64,000 nt of DNA, from the NCBI RefSeq assembly GCF_019649055.1, contig NW_026570286.1:620001-684000 (forward strand), read 5' to 3'. The position numbers and the translations under genes were made by a program. The notes under the pieces were generated by a model. That model was not told the DNA's origin. It saw only the letters and a list, made by a program, of their open reading frames with translations, and ran no database searches. This DNA is from Paramacrobiotus metropolitanus (taxonomy: Eukaryota; Tardigrada; Eutardigrada; Parachela; Macrobiotidae). Shown here in pieces: positions 11,039 through 28,844 of this stretch (positions are counted from its first letter, which is position 1; the number at the start of each line of letters is the position of its first letter).

Positions 11039-13984
11039 ATGGCGCTTTTTTATAATATCGACATGGTTGTTGGTTATCTCGGTGGACTTATTGGGATACC
11101 TGATCATGTTCCAAGTCGGAAGCTTTTGTGGATTTCCTTTGCGTGTCTGATCTCTTCATCATTTTGCTATAAGGTGCATTCGATAAACTTACTGTACTTT
11201 TGTACGCTGCAATGCATGCTGTGAATTTGGAAGCGTGCTTTGACGAGGATATAACGAGTACGAAGTGTCGTACATTCACTTTACTGCGCCAATATTATCG
11301 TATTCGTACTTTTTATGTCACATATGGGAATGCAACTTGGTGCTCCAAAATTTCGATGGGATTTTAATGAACTAGCACAGTAATTATTTTTGAAAGGATA
11401 CATGAACTGCTTTTTTGTTGTGTGTACAGTTACTAACTGTATCACGCTAACAGTAGAGGAGATAGATATTTGTGTTATTTTCAGTAAATAATTTCCCGTA
11501 CATTTTTGTGCAATCTTGCAGTCCAGCTCATCCTGGGATGCGGATCTGTTTGATGCATCTTCTTTACCAGAAGATTTGGTGGAGAAGAAGCTGGTCAGCC
11601 TCAAACCGGATATTTTGGATATCCTCGATTATCACAACACCACCTTTGGAGATCCTGAATCTGCTAAACGCGTGAAGCATTTCGTCCTCGGTTACGTTAC
11701 GCCGGTACTGAAGTTGGTGTACACTGTACAGTAAAGTTGCAGTTGTTATGTCAGAATGTTACAAAGTTTCATCGCTTCGCTGCTCGTTTAGCGTTAATTA
11801 TGCGAGTATATCTCGACTTTGATTTTTTGTAATACGTAGAAAATAACTTTTTTACCTATCATGATTGGTTCATGATATGAAAGTGGTGCAGTTGCAATGA
11901 ATCTCGTTTTACATTTTGGTAATTTGCTGCTATGGCGTTTGCCATTTCGTAATTTTTGCACTGCGTTTGAGTGCATGTAATAATTAATTTATGTTCATGC
12001 GCTAAGGTAATTTGCGGTTTGGGTATTACAGTGGAATAACAAAGGTTACGATCGCGCCGTCAAGTATGCCAAGAAATTTACGCACATTTGTCCGGTATGG
12101 CTACAAGTCGTGCCTGGATCAACCGCGAAAGTGCCTTTCGAAGTGCGTGGAACGCATGACGTGGACCAAGGTGTTCTTTTATGGCTTTCTTGTCAAGAAA
12201 TTTTAGACCTGTTTTAAAACAAACGTTTGTGTACATCGCTATTACTTTACAAGCCAACGGCTGAGTTACGCTTTTTTAATTTAGGATGGATTGGACGTTT
12301 AAAGGAAAAAAACGAAGAATTGAAAATTGGTGAGGGAGGTCAAAGACTTGTTTTCGATACGCTTTGGTTAGTAAAGTTTAATCTGTTTCACCTATATAGT
12401 GCCGAGAGTACTCTTGGAGGGTTTCGATGGACGGAGCTTGCAGACCTTGATGTTTGACGAGGAAAATGCTGAAACGTTTGCGTCCGTACTGATTGCCACG
12501 TTACAGGTGTGGACAACTTTTGCTGGAGATTATGGATTAGGTCAAGATGTGATGTTCTTGGATGTTATAGCAATATAATTTGGATGGCGCAGTCTTGGAA
12601 ATGTGGAAGCCTGTGAACGAGGACGTTTATCGTCGGTATGTCGTATGCCTGAATGATGTGATTGTGAACGATTGGCTATACTGACTCGAACAAACAATTT
12701 GTTTGTCATTTTTGTAATTTTTGTTGTTTTATTATCAATCCGAGAATAAATACTTGTAGGGAATGTTTGAAAATCATTCTAATTTTGATTCAGCGCAATG
12801 CGAAACATGATAAAGATTGTCGCCGATAAGCTGAAAAGTGCCGGTTTGCAGTCAATCCTGGTTGTCCCGCCTTCTGGAGGACAAAAGTAAGTATCTCAAC
12901 ATATGTATGATAGCGTGGCTGTGTGGGTACTGGGCAGTTTGCATCTTCTTCCTGTACAGAAGACAAACGAAGGTGTGATCGTAAATTAATTTTTGGTCCA
13001 AGCTTATGGAGAGTATAATATGGAAGTTGTTGGTATTTCTTTTTTGCGTTGTATATACTCGTATAAACAGTGTTCTGTATAATCCTGTTTAGAAGAAACT
13101 ATTCGTCATAAGCCGTACCGGCATATGCAGTGTACGGTAAATACGTGCGAGTATATCTCGTAGGTGCAATTTGTAAATCGAGGATTGTGCATTTATGCAT
13201 AGAAATCGAAATTGATTGTGATGTGCTCAGCTGATTTTGAATTTTGGACACATTTGCTCCTATCAAACATCCTCTGTTTTTATGTTGCAGAACTCCGGGA
13301 AGACTTAAGAACGAAGACTTTTTGTTCCTTGCGGATTCCATTGCTTTGTTTAGCGTGATGACTTACGATCATCCTTTGACTTACTCTAAGTAGGCTTTTT
13401 TGCCATAAAACCTTTTTTCCTCGTTATTATAAGCACATTTATAAACAGAGCCGTGGATGTATTTCAGTGCTGGTCCTATCGCGCCTTTACAGTGGATGGT
13501 CGATAGCATGGAGAGTATAGCTACTGATAAAGAGAAGAGCAAACGCAAGAAATTATTACTTGGACTGAACCATTATGGCTACGATTTTACGCCGAAAGCG
13601 GGAGCGAATGCCATTGTGGGAACAACGTAAGTCGCTTATGCTGAGTATATCTCTGGTTATTTTGCTTAGTTTTGCTGACTTTGCTAGTAATCTTTAGGTT
13701 TTTGGAACATTTACAAAAATATCAACCTACGTTGGAATGGGATGCTGTTGGTAGAGAACATGTGTATAAATACCGGTAAATAGTTTGTCGGTCATTTTAG
13801 TGTTACGAAACAAGATGAGTTTTTTGTTTGCTTCGAATTTAGGCAAGAAAATACTCAGCACGTTGTTCATTTTCCGTCCTTACGATCCCTAGAGGAAAGG
13901 ATTACTCTAGCTAACCGGCTTGGCACCGGCGTAGCTATTTGGGACTTAGGTCAAGGACTGGATTATTTTTTTGATTTGCTGTGA
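11039..13984 (+). CDS. CHID1: Chitinase domain-containing protein 1 (GH18-like lectin)
   Basis: Eleven exons close in frame: 11039-11173, 11522-11704, 12032-12170, 12285-12329, 12400-12506, 12571-12635, 12794-12886, 13291-13389, 13468-13626, 13698-13775 and 13843-13984. The product is 414 residues; the human protein is 393. An N-terminal hydrophobic stretch (LLWISFACLISSSFC, about residues 28-43) suits a signal peptide. The GH18 barrel follows, with conserved blocks FVLGYVTP, HICPVWLQV, GTHDVDQGW, FSVMTYDHP, LLGLNHYGYDF and GVAIWDLGQGLDYFFDLL. CHID1 (SI-CLP) is a secreted or lysosomal carbohydrate-binding protein thought to lack chitinase activity. At the usual DxxDxDxE position this protein reads YNLDGAVLEMW, so the acidic triad is incomplete, as in the family. 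Confidence 0.95.
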
Positions 13985-16655
13985 TCTTCAGATACATGTT
14001 TACGTTATGTTTATGTTATGCGCATGTCTTGTAGTTGAGCAGCAGTTATTTTTTCACCGATGCTTCAGATGTCTGTCGCTGTTTTGGTAACTGCTAATTG
14101 ACTTCTGCCAATTCTGGAAAACGGGGAAATGAGCATTAGCTTACTGTTAGGAAAACCCGTTCGAAAACATCCGACTGCGAGCCGTAATACTGCTACATGC
14201 TGTAATATTTTCCAATAAGTAATTATTCTGTGTTCCCTTCATAATAGTTTTTTTCATACGGTAGGCTTGACGTTTCCAGATAATTACAGAAATGAACGTA
14301 CTGTATACAACTTACAAGTAAGGTATGCTTTATATTGCTGTTACCTATTGTGTTAACTTGTGTATGTATGGTACTCTGCAAGTGTCAATTTAATTCTGTC
14401 TGCTATCATACGTAATAACTTAATCATGCAATTGTAAGTTTTCAAGGCATAAAGGCATGTGTAAGTCGCTTATTTTATTTCTTTTCGGTGATAGCTTTAA
14501 GCGTTTTTTCATAAAAGTATTTTTATTTACTTTCTAGACAACTCGAATGCAACATGTAGCGGATTTAAATGGGCTCTGCCCTTGACACGGTTTTATGGTC
14601 CATTGTGCACCAATGTACGTACAATGCACTTCCGCTAGCGAAAGCTCCTCCTCCGCGGCTGAATGGGTATCGGCGGTATCGCTGTATCGCCCATCACGTA
14701 AACCACTCTGCTATGCTGCCAAGCAGATCGGATGACTTCACTCAACACCTCGGCAGAACGCCAAAAGTGTGGGAAAAATTCCAAAATGCTCATCTAATTT
14801 TACGTTTTTGGTATTTTTTTTCATCCCTTTAGATTCCCTATTACAGATACTTACCATTTTTTCTGGTCTCTCAGGTTATATCGCAAGTTTTGAAGTCAGT
14901 CACCATTCGTTGACAAGGTTGCGTTCTTGGGTTTACGCTTATCCAGTATTTGAATATTCATATTGGGAAAGTTTTCTTACTTTTCTGGCTTCGTGGTTTC
15001 TTGAATCTGGATTGTGAAGTTTAATCTTGCCTGCGTCTTTGATCTTTAAAGCTCCGAAGGTGAGTTGTATTTGTAATTTGCTGTAAATTTATGAAAATTA
15101 ATTATACAAAGCATCGTAAGCGAGATATTTGGTTTCCGCTTGCACGCGATAAGATTAGAACTTCCAGATAGAATGCTTGCTGCTTACGCAGCAAAACTTA
15201 TGGATGAAACATTTTAATTATTATAATTTGTGCGCTAATATGTTTTTGTTTGGACCATCTGGTAAATTTTGTGTCTTTGTGGTGAGATAAATTTACTGGA
15301 AATAGTAAATATACGCTAAATTTGCAGAAAGGTGCTGTTATCGTACTTGTAAAAAATGTAGTGGAATCGCTAAATTGCGCGCATGTTTGAATTCATGTTT
15401 ACATTCTTTGCTACAAGCGTGGGGTGGTGCAGGGATTTTATAGTATCAGCAAGTTATTACAGTTTGCAGCTATTGCTCTTTTCGCAGTCCAGAATCTTCT
15501 GAAGTTGTTAGTTGTAGCTTTAGTTGTTTCGCCAGTTTCGACTTTTGTTTCAGTTTTTTCGTCGTCTGGGGAAAAAATTCCTGTAAATTAGTAATTCAGT
15601 TTTTGCTGCTTTTATTTTTTGTGTACAGACTCCTTGTCCGACAAGGAGTCTGTACACAAAAATAGAGCTGGACACATACGTGAGCGCTTGCTGAGTCTTG
15701 CACTCTTGCTCTAACTTATATCGATGTCCTGAGTGTTTTCTCTGTTTTAAGTGATACGGATAGGCGACTTGTATGCGGAATTTCTTAGAAAATTCATCTC
15801 CTCAGGACAAAAATTTAATAAATTTGTACGTCAGTAACGCTGAAGGGCACTTCTTAATTCGGCTGCAAATTTTGTTGATTGGCATCATACCGTCATCGCC
15901 ATGTATGCTGGCATAATGCTGCTATGCATCAGCAGCAGCAGTCTATGGAGCTGCTAGAACAGGAAACCCTTTAACTTATTAATTATTGTAAGTTATGACT
16001 CTTAAGTAATAAGTTAAGTGTTTTAACCCTACTAACATCTGAGCCAGCTGTTTTTTGCTTGTAATTAAGAGAAAAATTTCCGCACTGTTGGGATTGGGAG
16101 ACGTCTGTACTTAAACTATGACATTTGTGCGCTTCTGTTGAGTTATGCTAATTTCAGTTCCATAAGTTAGCATCGTATTTGGTCGTTTGGATATACCGAG
16201 ATTATATCTCCTACATTTTTTTATGCCCAGATTATGTCTCCTTTATTTTTTTCACTTTTCTGCATTAATCACATACCTGTGGGCTGTGGGCTATTAGTGT
16301 TTCGCTTATTTGCAGCGCAGTATCGAATATTGTTCCTGCACATTGAAGGATTAATCGACCATGACTTATTTGTGTACACTTACCGATACGCGTACTGTAT
16401 ATATATAGATAGCATTTAGGAAATAGTTAGTTTAATGTTTACAAGATCAGGATGGTTATCGTAGCTGGCTGCAAGTTTGAGACAGAGTTTTAATTCTGTA
16501 AAGAACGTACGTTTGTATGATTGGCTCATTTGGCTGATTAACGTTTTTTTGCAGAGTACAAGCTATACCGTCAAGGCTTCTACGGATAAATTGCGAAGCT
16601 ATCATAATTATTTTCATTAACTAATATCACTATCAGTGGTGAATTTCTGGATCTG
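13985..16655. other. Gene-poor 2.7-kb interval upstream of the NEDD4-like gene
   Basis: This interval holds the CHID1 3' flank, then AT-rich sequence without a supported exon. It probably includes the promoter and 5' UTR (or a 5' intron) of the NEDD4-like gene. The main feature is a 23-bp near-perfect palindrome at 15616-15662. A short direct repeat, agattat(a/g)tctcct...attttttt, occurs twice at about 16199-16252. Short ORFs at 14569 and 14769 have no family resemblance. Confidence 0.55.
15616..15662. repeat. Near-perfect palindrome, 23-bp arms
   Basis: The left arm (15616-15638) and right arm (15640-15662) are exact reverse complements around a single C at 15639. The arms include gtgtacagactccttgtc. 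This could extrude as a cruciform, fold as a very stable hairpin if transcribed, or be the closed ends of a tiny foldback element. Confidence 0.9.
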
Positions 16656-21409
<4,754 letters not shown>

Positions 21410-22342
21410 GCACTATGAGCAGTGTGCAGCCGGGTTATGTGCTTGTCGGCTTCCTGGTGCATGATTCAATGCAGCTTTTTGTTTCCTTTTTTGAGGGGAT
21501 TGGGGGTTTCCGTGAGAATTTTATTTTGTGATTAAGTATATAAATTTTGTTTTCTTTTCGCATACAGAGCCGGCTTGCTGTATGTCACGGGATGCAGTTG
21601 GTTGTTCGTTAAAGTGATTTTTGTGTATTTGGTTTGAATTTTTCGAATATGTTTTATCTGTTTTCAGATACAGAGCTTAAGACACTGTTATCAAAGCAAT
21701 GTTATTTTATGCAACCAGTTCGTCAACGGCTGACGAAATGCGACAATTGCACTGCTGGGTTGAAGGTTACAAAATGAAGATACAATAAAATATGTCTGGA
21801 TTTTTGTCTGTTGAATTTCATAAATCTAAAACCGAAAAAAATCATAATAAATGCCGATATGTTAGGGTGAGAAATCGTTGCAAACGCTTTTAGACAATAT
21901 TTTGAATGACATTTACATTAGTACGTTTCTTTCAACAGCTACAAAAAGCCAACCCTTGTTATGTAGCAAGAAGATATAAGAATGCTGTGACACAAATCCG
22001 CAAAAGTGCGAATATTTAGAAAATCGTCGGCGGAAGCACGTTTTATCCATTATGGGATCCAAAAGCTCGCCCTGGCAATTTCAACAAGCGAATGATAATG
22101 CAGTAGTTGAAAAAATGCAAGCAAGGTCAAATAAATACTTTCGGGGCTTTTAAAACCACTATCAGAGTGCACAAATAAATAGACAAAATAAACTGTACGG
22201 TCCGCACTACTAAATACTATTACGCGAAGCCATTTGAGACACAAAAATCACACAAAGTTAAAATCTGAGAACTAATTGTGAAAACATAAATACGTCAACA
22301 ACGTCTGCGATCCAACGCGACACAAAAATAACAATAAGGATA
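21410..22342. other. Convergent 3' spacer of NEDD4-like and FKRP
   Basis: This interval contains the 3' UTR of the NEDD4-like gene, with an AATAAA at 21784-21789, and the 3' flank of FKRP on the other strand. No coding sequence was seen. Confidence 0.6.
21784..21789 (+). promoter_or_regulatory. Candidate polyadenylation signal of the NEDD4-like gene
   Basis: A canonical AATAAA about 375 bp past the stop codon, followed by T/G-rich sequence (tatgtctggatttttgtctgttg) that would suit a downstream element. Confidence 0.55.
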
Positions 22343-24922
22343 TCACAGTTGATCATCGTACGGGTGCGGATATCTGGGATGTTCAATGGCGCCGGCTCCG
22401 AACTTGAGCTCCAAAAACTCCCGCACCTTGTTCGGCGCTGGCACGATCAAGCCCATAAAAGTAATGTTTTCCATGGGCAGCAGGAAATGTTCGGGGAACT
22501 CTCGGTCCTGGGGATGGGAAGCAAACCAATAATCTTTAGTCATAATACTGTTGTTGGGCTGGAAAGGAAAGATGTCCACGTGCATCCGATTGGTCTGACT
22601 GTACTGCACACGAAAAAAGGTGCCTTCGTGCGGCTGTGCCAACTCCCAGACAAATCCCTCTGGATCAACAACGGGAACAGACCATATAGCAACAAACGAT
22701 CGCTATAATATCAATCAAGATATTACGAGTATTTTAATTTAGGTTTATATTGTTAATACGTTATCTATATACGCAGTAATGATGCTCAAGGTTAATCTAC
22801 CATGTAAATGTAATCTGTCAATACTGTACTTGCCTTAGATCATCATATGTTTTACAAATTAAGTTATCGAGGATAAGCAGTTCTGTACACCATTCTCTGT
22901 TCATCGTGCTTCCACCCGGCAGCCAGTATCGTGTTTACCTGCGTCGAGGCGCGAAGATACTGCACCAACTGTGTGTCGTTGAGATAGATTCCCAAATCCA
23001 CATCATAATCCCAGGGGATCAGCTGGCCATTGCGTGCCGCTCCCAGCAAACTGCCACCTTCCAGCCAGTAGCGGACACCATTCAGATTTAATACGTCGAT
23101 CACGTGCTCCAGTGTTTTCTTCAACGCCCGCGCACAGCAGGGTGGGGTGAAGCGTTTTTCATAGATATAGCTGGGCATTTCGTTGATTACATCCCCAAAA
23201 CACCTACAACACAAACATCCGCTGATGACTACGAGTACAGCATAAATAGCTGCAGCGTGAGAATTAACAAAACCGGCACTGTGTTAATTTCATCATTTTT
23301 AAATATCGATTATCGCTGATGGCATCCAGTGGATGCAGTTTTACAAGGAAGAGGACTTGTAGACAAACCTTTTCGTAGCTTTTGTGCAGCCGAACAGCTC
23401 TTCGTGACCGTTAACGACAGTCCTTTTCACATCCAGGCGTGCGTACAGTTTCTGACGCTGGGGTTCACGCGATTCGTGCATTCGACCCAGAATCTGGAAA
23501 AATTAAAAGTTATGTCATAAAAAGTGCGGTCAAACACATATGAACGAATAGATGCTTCCTTTTACTGTATTGTAAATGTGTAATTTACGAAGGAAGATAA
23601 TGTGGTTCGGGATTGTAACCACTACACTACGATATGCCTTCATACAATGCACAGAGCAAAACAACAGAGCAAAACTATGCAAAAAGACGATGCAACAATG
23701 ACACCAGATCACGATATAAGTACCGTAGGTTCCAGAAGTTGTGAGCTCTTGGAGAACGGCGTCTCTGCCGACAGAATTTGGGTGGTCCATCCTTTAATGG
23801 AGGCTTGTATGAGCAAACTTTCGTCCACCGGCTGAGCGAACGGCTGCACTAAACTAAGGAAATCGTCCGTCTTCAGCATGTACACAGCCGATCCCGTCAC
23901 ACCGTCGCACACCGGACCGGAAGTGCTGTTCATGTGCAGTGACCACGTGGGATGGTCGTATCGCACTGTGTGACACGACAAACGGTTGCCTTTGATTTTG
24001 ATGGCGAACACTCTGATGTCGGCGGCCACCAATTCCGCCTCACGCAAAAAAGCACGGAAATCTGCAAAAATACAGTATGTGCTTACTCGAATTAAAAACC
24101 TGGAAATAATGAAATTTTGTTTTCTACCATGCAAGTGCGAGAAAAACTTAAAATACACGAGTACGAAAAACAGCAAATTGTAAAAAACAAAACTGGCGAA
24201 TTTTGAAACAACGCTTCTCAACCTCAATTTCGAAGTAACAAACTGGAAACTCAAAATCGCAAAGGCATATTACAACAAAACATATTAAAATGCAACATAA
24301 TTAAATGCGACAGTATACATGATGCACTATAAAATCTGCGATTTTAATAATTTTAAGTTTAACAAATTCGATATCTGAAAACGCTCAAAGCAAACTTACT
24401 CAAAGCATCTATCTCGAAAGCCAAAAATGTCGGGAGCAATAAAACCCATTCTGTTGTAAATAAATGCGATATTTCCATACGCGCCTTAACCGGCGATGCA
24501 CTGGGCTCTAATTCCAAGAAGAAATGCTTCTTCGATGCGATTTTCACGGGAGGGTAGAGCTGCCCTTCGGAGACCGTGATAATCCGCTGTATATCCGAGT
24601 GTTTATCCAGGGCGGCGACCAGCGCGGCCAGATCATTATGCTGTGCGTCGAAATCGCGGAAAACACATGTAAAGGCTGCACGCGTTCGTCGCACATGGGT
24701 GAAGTCACCAGCACGTGCGGGATTATCCGCGCACTGGCCAAAGTATGCCCAGAAGATGTAGAGCAGAAGATACTGCAGGAACACCCCGATCGCTAGAATG
24801 CAGAATACACGTCGCGTCAGCCGCCAAGCGAACATTTCCGGACTGTTTGGGAAGCGGTTAGCGGCATGCAGGTGCATGCTGCGATTCACCTTCAACAGTG
24901 CGGACCGGAATCCACATTCCAC
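22343..24922 (-). CDS. FKRP: Fukutin-related protein (ribitol-5-phosphate transferase)
   Basis: Five exons on the minus strand, 24922-24400, 24061-23724, 23493-23369, 23203-22891 and 22702-22343, give 552 residues; the human protein is 495. The N-terminus has a single membrane anchor ([19 protein letters not shown]), which makes a type II Golgi protein. The stem domain follows ([26 protein letters not shown]). The LicD-type nucleotidyltransferase domain has [16 protein letters not shown] followed by [12 protein letters not shown], which carries the metal-binding DxD, and later [19 protein letters not shown]. These blocks match FKRP and not fukutin. FKRP adds the second ribitol-5-phosphate to the core M3 glycan of alpha-dystroglycan from CDP-ribitol. 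The junction of exons 4 and 5 is the least certain. The gene lies head-to-head with UTP15. Confidence 0.94.
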
Positions 24923-25439
24923 AATGTTAACGCCGTTGCGTTCTATGATCTATCGTTTAAGCTGGTGCTTCCAGAAAAATGCTTGAAAAATCGAAAATCA
25001 AAACAACCTGAAAGTTGAAATAGCGCATTAAATTTGAAGCACCACCGCGACCCCCTGCGTCGGCAGTTTACTGACTAATTTTTTGAACTTCCGGTACCGG
25101 CTGTACATATAGACAGCCAGCTGGATTTTTGAGTAGTTATACTTTTATTAGCGCGGCTTTACCATTTTTTCGCAAAGTTTATTCTTGAACAACCTAACGG
25201 TGTTCTTCTTCATAGTTCTAGGTGTATAGATTTTATGTTTATTTTGACGGTCTGTGCAGATTGTGAAATTCCAGAAGGGTTGTTTAATGACTGCACTTTT
25301 GTTCTTGCGACTTATCATTTCCCGATGCTCTCCAGTGGAGTTCTTGCCGAATCTTGTGGAATACTTATCATTTTTTAGCCTGCAGCGAAGTATCTGAAGA
25401 TTTCCGCTTAGGATTCATTCCTCGTTGCAACTTGCAAGA
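24923..25439. promoter_or_regulatory. Head-to-head spacer FKRP/UTP15
   Basis: A 517-bp interval between divergent start codons that should carry both promoters. The sequence is mixed, with no repeats and no clear TATA box. Confidence 0.4.
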
Positions 25440-28093
25440 ATGGCTAGCTTCAGACCGATTGAACGCAAACGACTGCCGCGTTTGAAGGGAGAACTCACAG
25501 CGGAGAACAAGTACTGGACGGACTTCAGCGTAAGACCACTGCAGATACTGATACTGACGCTTCTCGCTGATTGTGCTGTTTACCGTTTACGGCGACTTTA
25601 TGCCATGATTCGCTCACAATCAGCGGTATTCTGCTGTTCTCTGCTAGTTTCCCGTAACGATCAAGGAATACGGACCTATTCAGAATGTTAGTTTCTCCAA
25701 GAAGAAGCCTCATCTGTGCGCCGTGACGAGTTCAGCGAAAGTAAGAACCCGAAACTCTTCATCATCTGCGAGTTTGCCAAATTTTGCGTGTTTAGGTCCA
25801 GATTATTGATCCAGTATCTCTGGAATCATCCAAGACATTTTCCCGTTTTAAGGAGGCTGCGCGTGGTGCAGAATTCCGTTCGGATGGAAAACTCTTGGTA
25901 ATTGTTTTGCATTTGCTTCCTTTCACATTTTTGTGCCTTCGATGTATTGTTGATGATGGTTTCCCATTTTTCGTTTAGTCTGTCGGTGGAGAGGAGGGAA
26001 TTGTGCGCGTTTTTGATGTGGGCACGAAATCTCTTCTGCGCGAGTTCAAAAATCATCGAAAGTAATTGTTTTTACATTTTACGTTGAAAAATTTTGAAAA
26101 CGATTGTTTTTGTTGCAGCCCCGTCCATTGCACGCAGTTTACCTGCGATAATACTCATCTCGTGTCATTCGGCGACGATCGTAGCGCACGATATTTCGAT
26201 ATCCCTGCCCAGATGCAAGTGCGCTCCTTCAAAGACCATGGCGTATGTTAATTTTTTTGAATTTCCTTTGACAGAAAATTTGATTAATGGATTATAATTT
26301 GCTTATGTAAAGATTTTTATTTGATTGATTTAATTTATTGTATAGGTTAATCCTTTAATTTTTTTGGCTATATTTCTTAGTCTGTTCTAAATCCGTTAGT
26401 TAAAAAATTCTTTTGACTGGTAATTTTATTTCATTGCTGTTTTTGTTTTTCAGCTGTAGTTTTTTAACCCATTTTTGCTTTGAAGTTTGATGATTTTAAA
26501 TTTGCAGGATTATGTGAGAGCGGGCGATACGAGCGCTAGCAGTCCAGATATGATGGTCTCAGGTTGTTATGATCACAAAGCGCGGCTTTTCGATCTGCGA
26601 GAGAAATCGCCGGTGGTGGAAGTCAACCACGGAGCGCCCGTAGAAACCGTGCTTATGTTTCCCAACGGAAATGTTTTTCTAACCGCCGGCAAGTAAATTT
26701 ATAATATTAAGTGTAAAATAATTGATAAAACAATTCGTTCCTTGTGCAGCGAAATGGATGGTATTTTGGGTGATTTTATAACATTTTTGGTACTTGTTTA
26801 CAGGTGGAACGACGATAAAAGTTTGGGATGTGGTATCGCCGGCGTCTCCGTTAGCCAGTCTAAGCTATCATCATAAGACCATCACCGATCTGTGTTTTGC
26901 CAGTAATTACAGCCGATTTCTCTCTTCCTCCATTGACCGGCATGTAAAAGTGTACGATGTGGCAACGTACCAAATGGTGCATTCCTTCGATTTCCCAGCG
27001 CAAGTGTTGAGTGTTGGCGTTTCGGTACGTTACAGCCATTGCTCCTGATGGGTTTTTGCGTTCTACCAAAAGTTTTGTTTGTCGACGTAGATGGACGATG
27101 AATTGATGTGTGTGGGCATGGCGGATGGCGTGATTTCCATGCATAAACGGAAACCGCCAGTGGATGAGGAAGCGCAGGAGATGCGACGACTGGAAAAGCG
27201 GCCTTTTGGACGGTATTTGATGAGGGAGAAAACGTATCAGCCCGACGAGGTAAAATTTGTTGCATTGGCATACTGCGAATACAGACCTAAACAGTAAACA
27301 GATATCCGGATTTTGCAAATTGAAATGTTTGCTGTTTACCGTATATCTGTGTTTTTTCTTAGGATGCCATTGTGGTACGAGAGCAGTCGCGGCCGCACTT
27401 GGCGCGCCATGACAAATACCTGAAAACATTCCAGTTTTCCAAAGCTTTGAGCCGCGTTATGAAAGTACGTATGCGTCTGGATATACCGATCGAATCAGCT
27501 TAGCTTTCTTCTGAAATTTATAGTATACGTTTTTGTAGCAATTTATTTGGGGACCGATGCCGGATGTCACTGTTTCGGTTATTCAAGAAATAGACAGACG
27601 AGGCGGATTACCTGCTGCCGTCGGCGGTCGGACTGATCTGGAACTGGTTGATATTCTGTGGTTTGTGTGCACTTATATCACCGATCCTCGATTTTCCCAG
27701 GTGGTGTTGGGATTGGCGGATTTATTATGGAGTAAGTATTTCCGTTTTAGTGCTCTTGTTTTGTTGTTGTTGTATTATTTTATCTTTTTATCGTTAAAGA
27801 AAGAACTTTTTTCTTGTAAAAGGAAAATTTAATTATACTTCAATTTCGTAGAAGTCTACCCGTGCATGTATGGACGACTCAACCGCCTGGATGAACTCAT
27901 CAGTAAATTCCAAGATGTTCTGCAGCGCGAAGTGGACAGTCAAGTCCAGTTAAAGTTGATTATGGGAAGAATGGACGTTTTAATTAATGCGTCTAATTTT
28001 AATAATTTCGCTATGGATTTTCAGAGTGATAGTGATTTGGATGATAATGCTGATGTGCCGACAAATGTACCTAGCGCAAACGTTGTGAAATAA
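25440..28093 (+). CDS. UTP15: U3 snoRNA-associated protein 15 (t-UTP WD40 protein)
   Basis: Eleven exons, 25440-25529, 25648-25740, 25796-25897, 25979-26061, 26119-26242, 26508-26688, 26804-27024, 27091-27249, 27363-27464, 27539-27731 and 27852-28093, give 529 residues; the human protein is 518. An N-terminal WD40 propeller has blocks such as SKTFSRFKEAARGAEFRSDGK, HLVSFGDDRSARYFDIP, DMMVSGCYDHKARLFDLR and RFLSSSIDRHVKVYDVATY. The UTP15 C-terminal domain follows, with DVTVSVIQEIDRRGGLPAA. UTP15 is part of the t-UTP/UtpA complex that binds nascent pre-rRNA in the nucleolus and starts assembly of the small-subunit processome. The intron after exon 6 joins in frame only as a GC-AG intron (donor ccg/gcaagt at 26689). 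The C-terminus ends in an acidic Asp/Ser-rich tail. Confidence 0.95.
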
Positions 28094-28844
28094 ATGTTTG
28101 CTTTTGTTTATAAGCGCAAGCTTGTTACAAAATTAGGGGTGCGAAGTAGAAAAAAATGTCGTTAGTGGTTCATACTCGGAAAGTTAGCCCTTCCGGCTTA
28201 CACTAATGCTGTTTTTTACTCGCTGCCAGGTGTTTGATCTCTCCTGCTCTGCCAATTATTTCTTATGCCGCTGGTTTTTTAAAATTACTATTTTAACGTT
28301 CTCAATCATCAGATGATTTTTTACTGCTTGCACAATTATCGGGCGCCTTTCTGAACGGCTGTCGTATAATAAATCACCCAATTCGCCTTATTAATGTAAA
28401 TTCATTAATTCCGACGGATCACCGTATATAGATACAGATTTAAAGTCATTTGTTTACAATCACCCACGTGAATTAACATCTGAATTAACTTTTGATTTCT
28501 CAGGCTGCCACTTTGCCACGCGCTGGGGCGTGTAGGAGAGTAGGTAATTAGAATGCCGTTTTTCATACTCAAACTGATTAAAATGATAGCGATTCCGAAA
28601 TATGGATGTGGCTGAACAGTTCTCGGCGCGGACAATAAAAATTCAAACCACTAGCGATTTCTGCCTGGCAACCAAGCGCTTACTTACCGTAATACTTAAA
28701 GTAAACGGAAGCAAATTTTAAAAAACGTAAACATAAGTGCAAATTACGTACTGTTACTAGTAACAGCACACGGTATAGTAGCGTGTACACCGAAGCTTTT
28801 ACCGTTTTGCATCAATCAGATAGGTATAATTGTTTTGCACTGAC
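28094..28844. other. Intergenic spacer UTP15-DNAI2
   Basis: A 751-bp spacer between two genes on the same strand. It should hold the UTP15 3' UTR and the DNAI2 promoter. The sequence is AT-rich and nothing else is recognisable. Confidence 0.55.

Noticed and set aside
22343-24922. Fukutin (FKTN) as the identity of the LicD-type gene
   Set aside because: The blocks [27 protein letters not shown] and [10 protein letters not shown] match FKRP, not fukutin.
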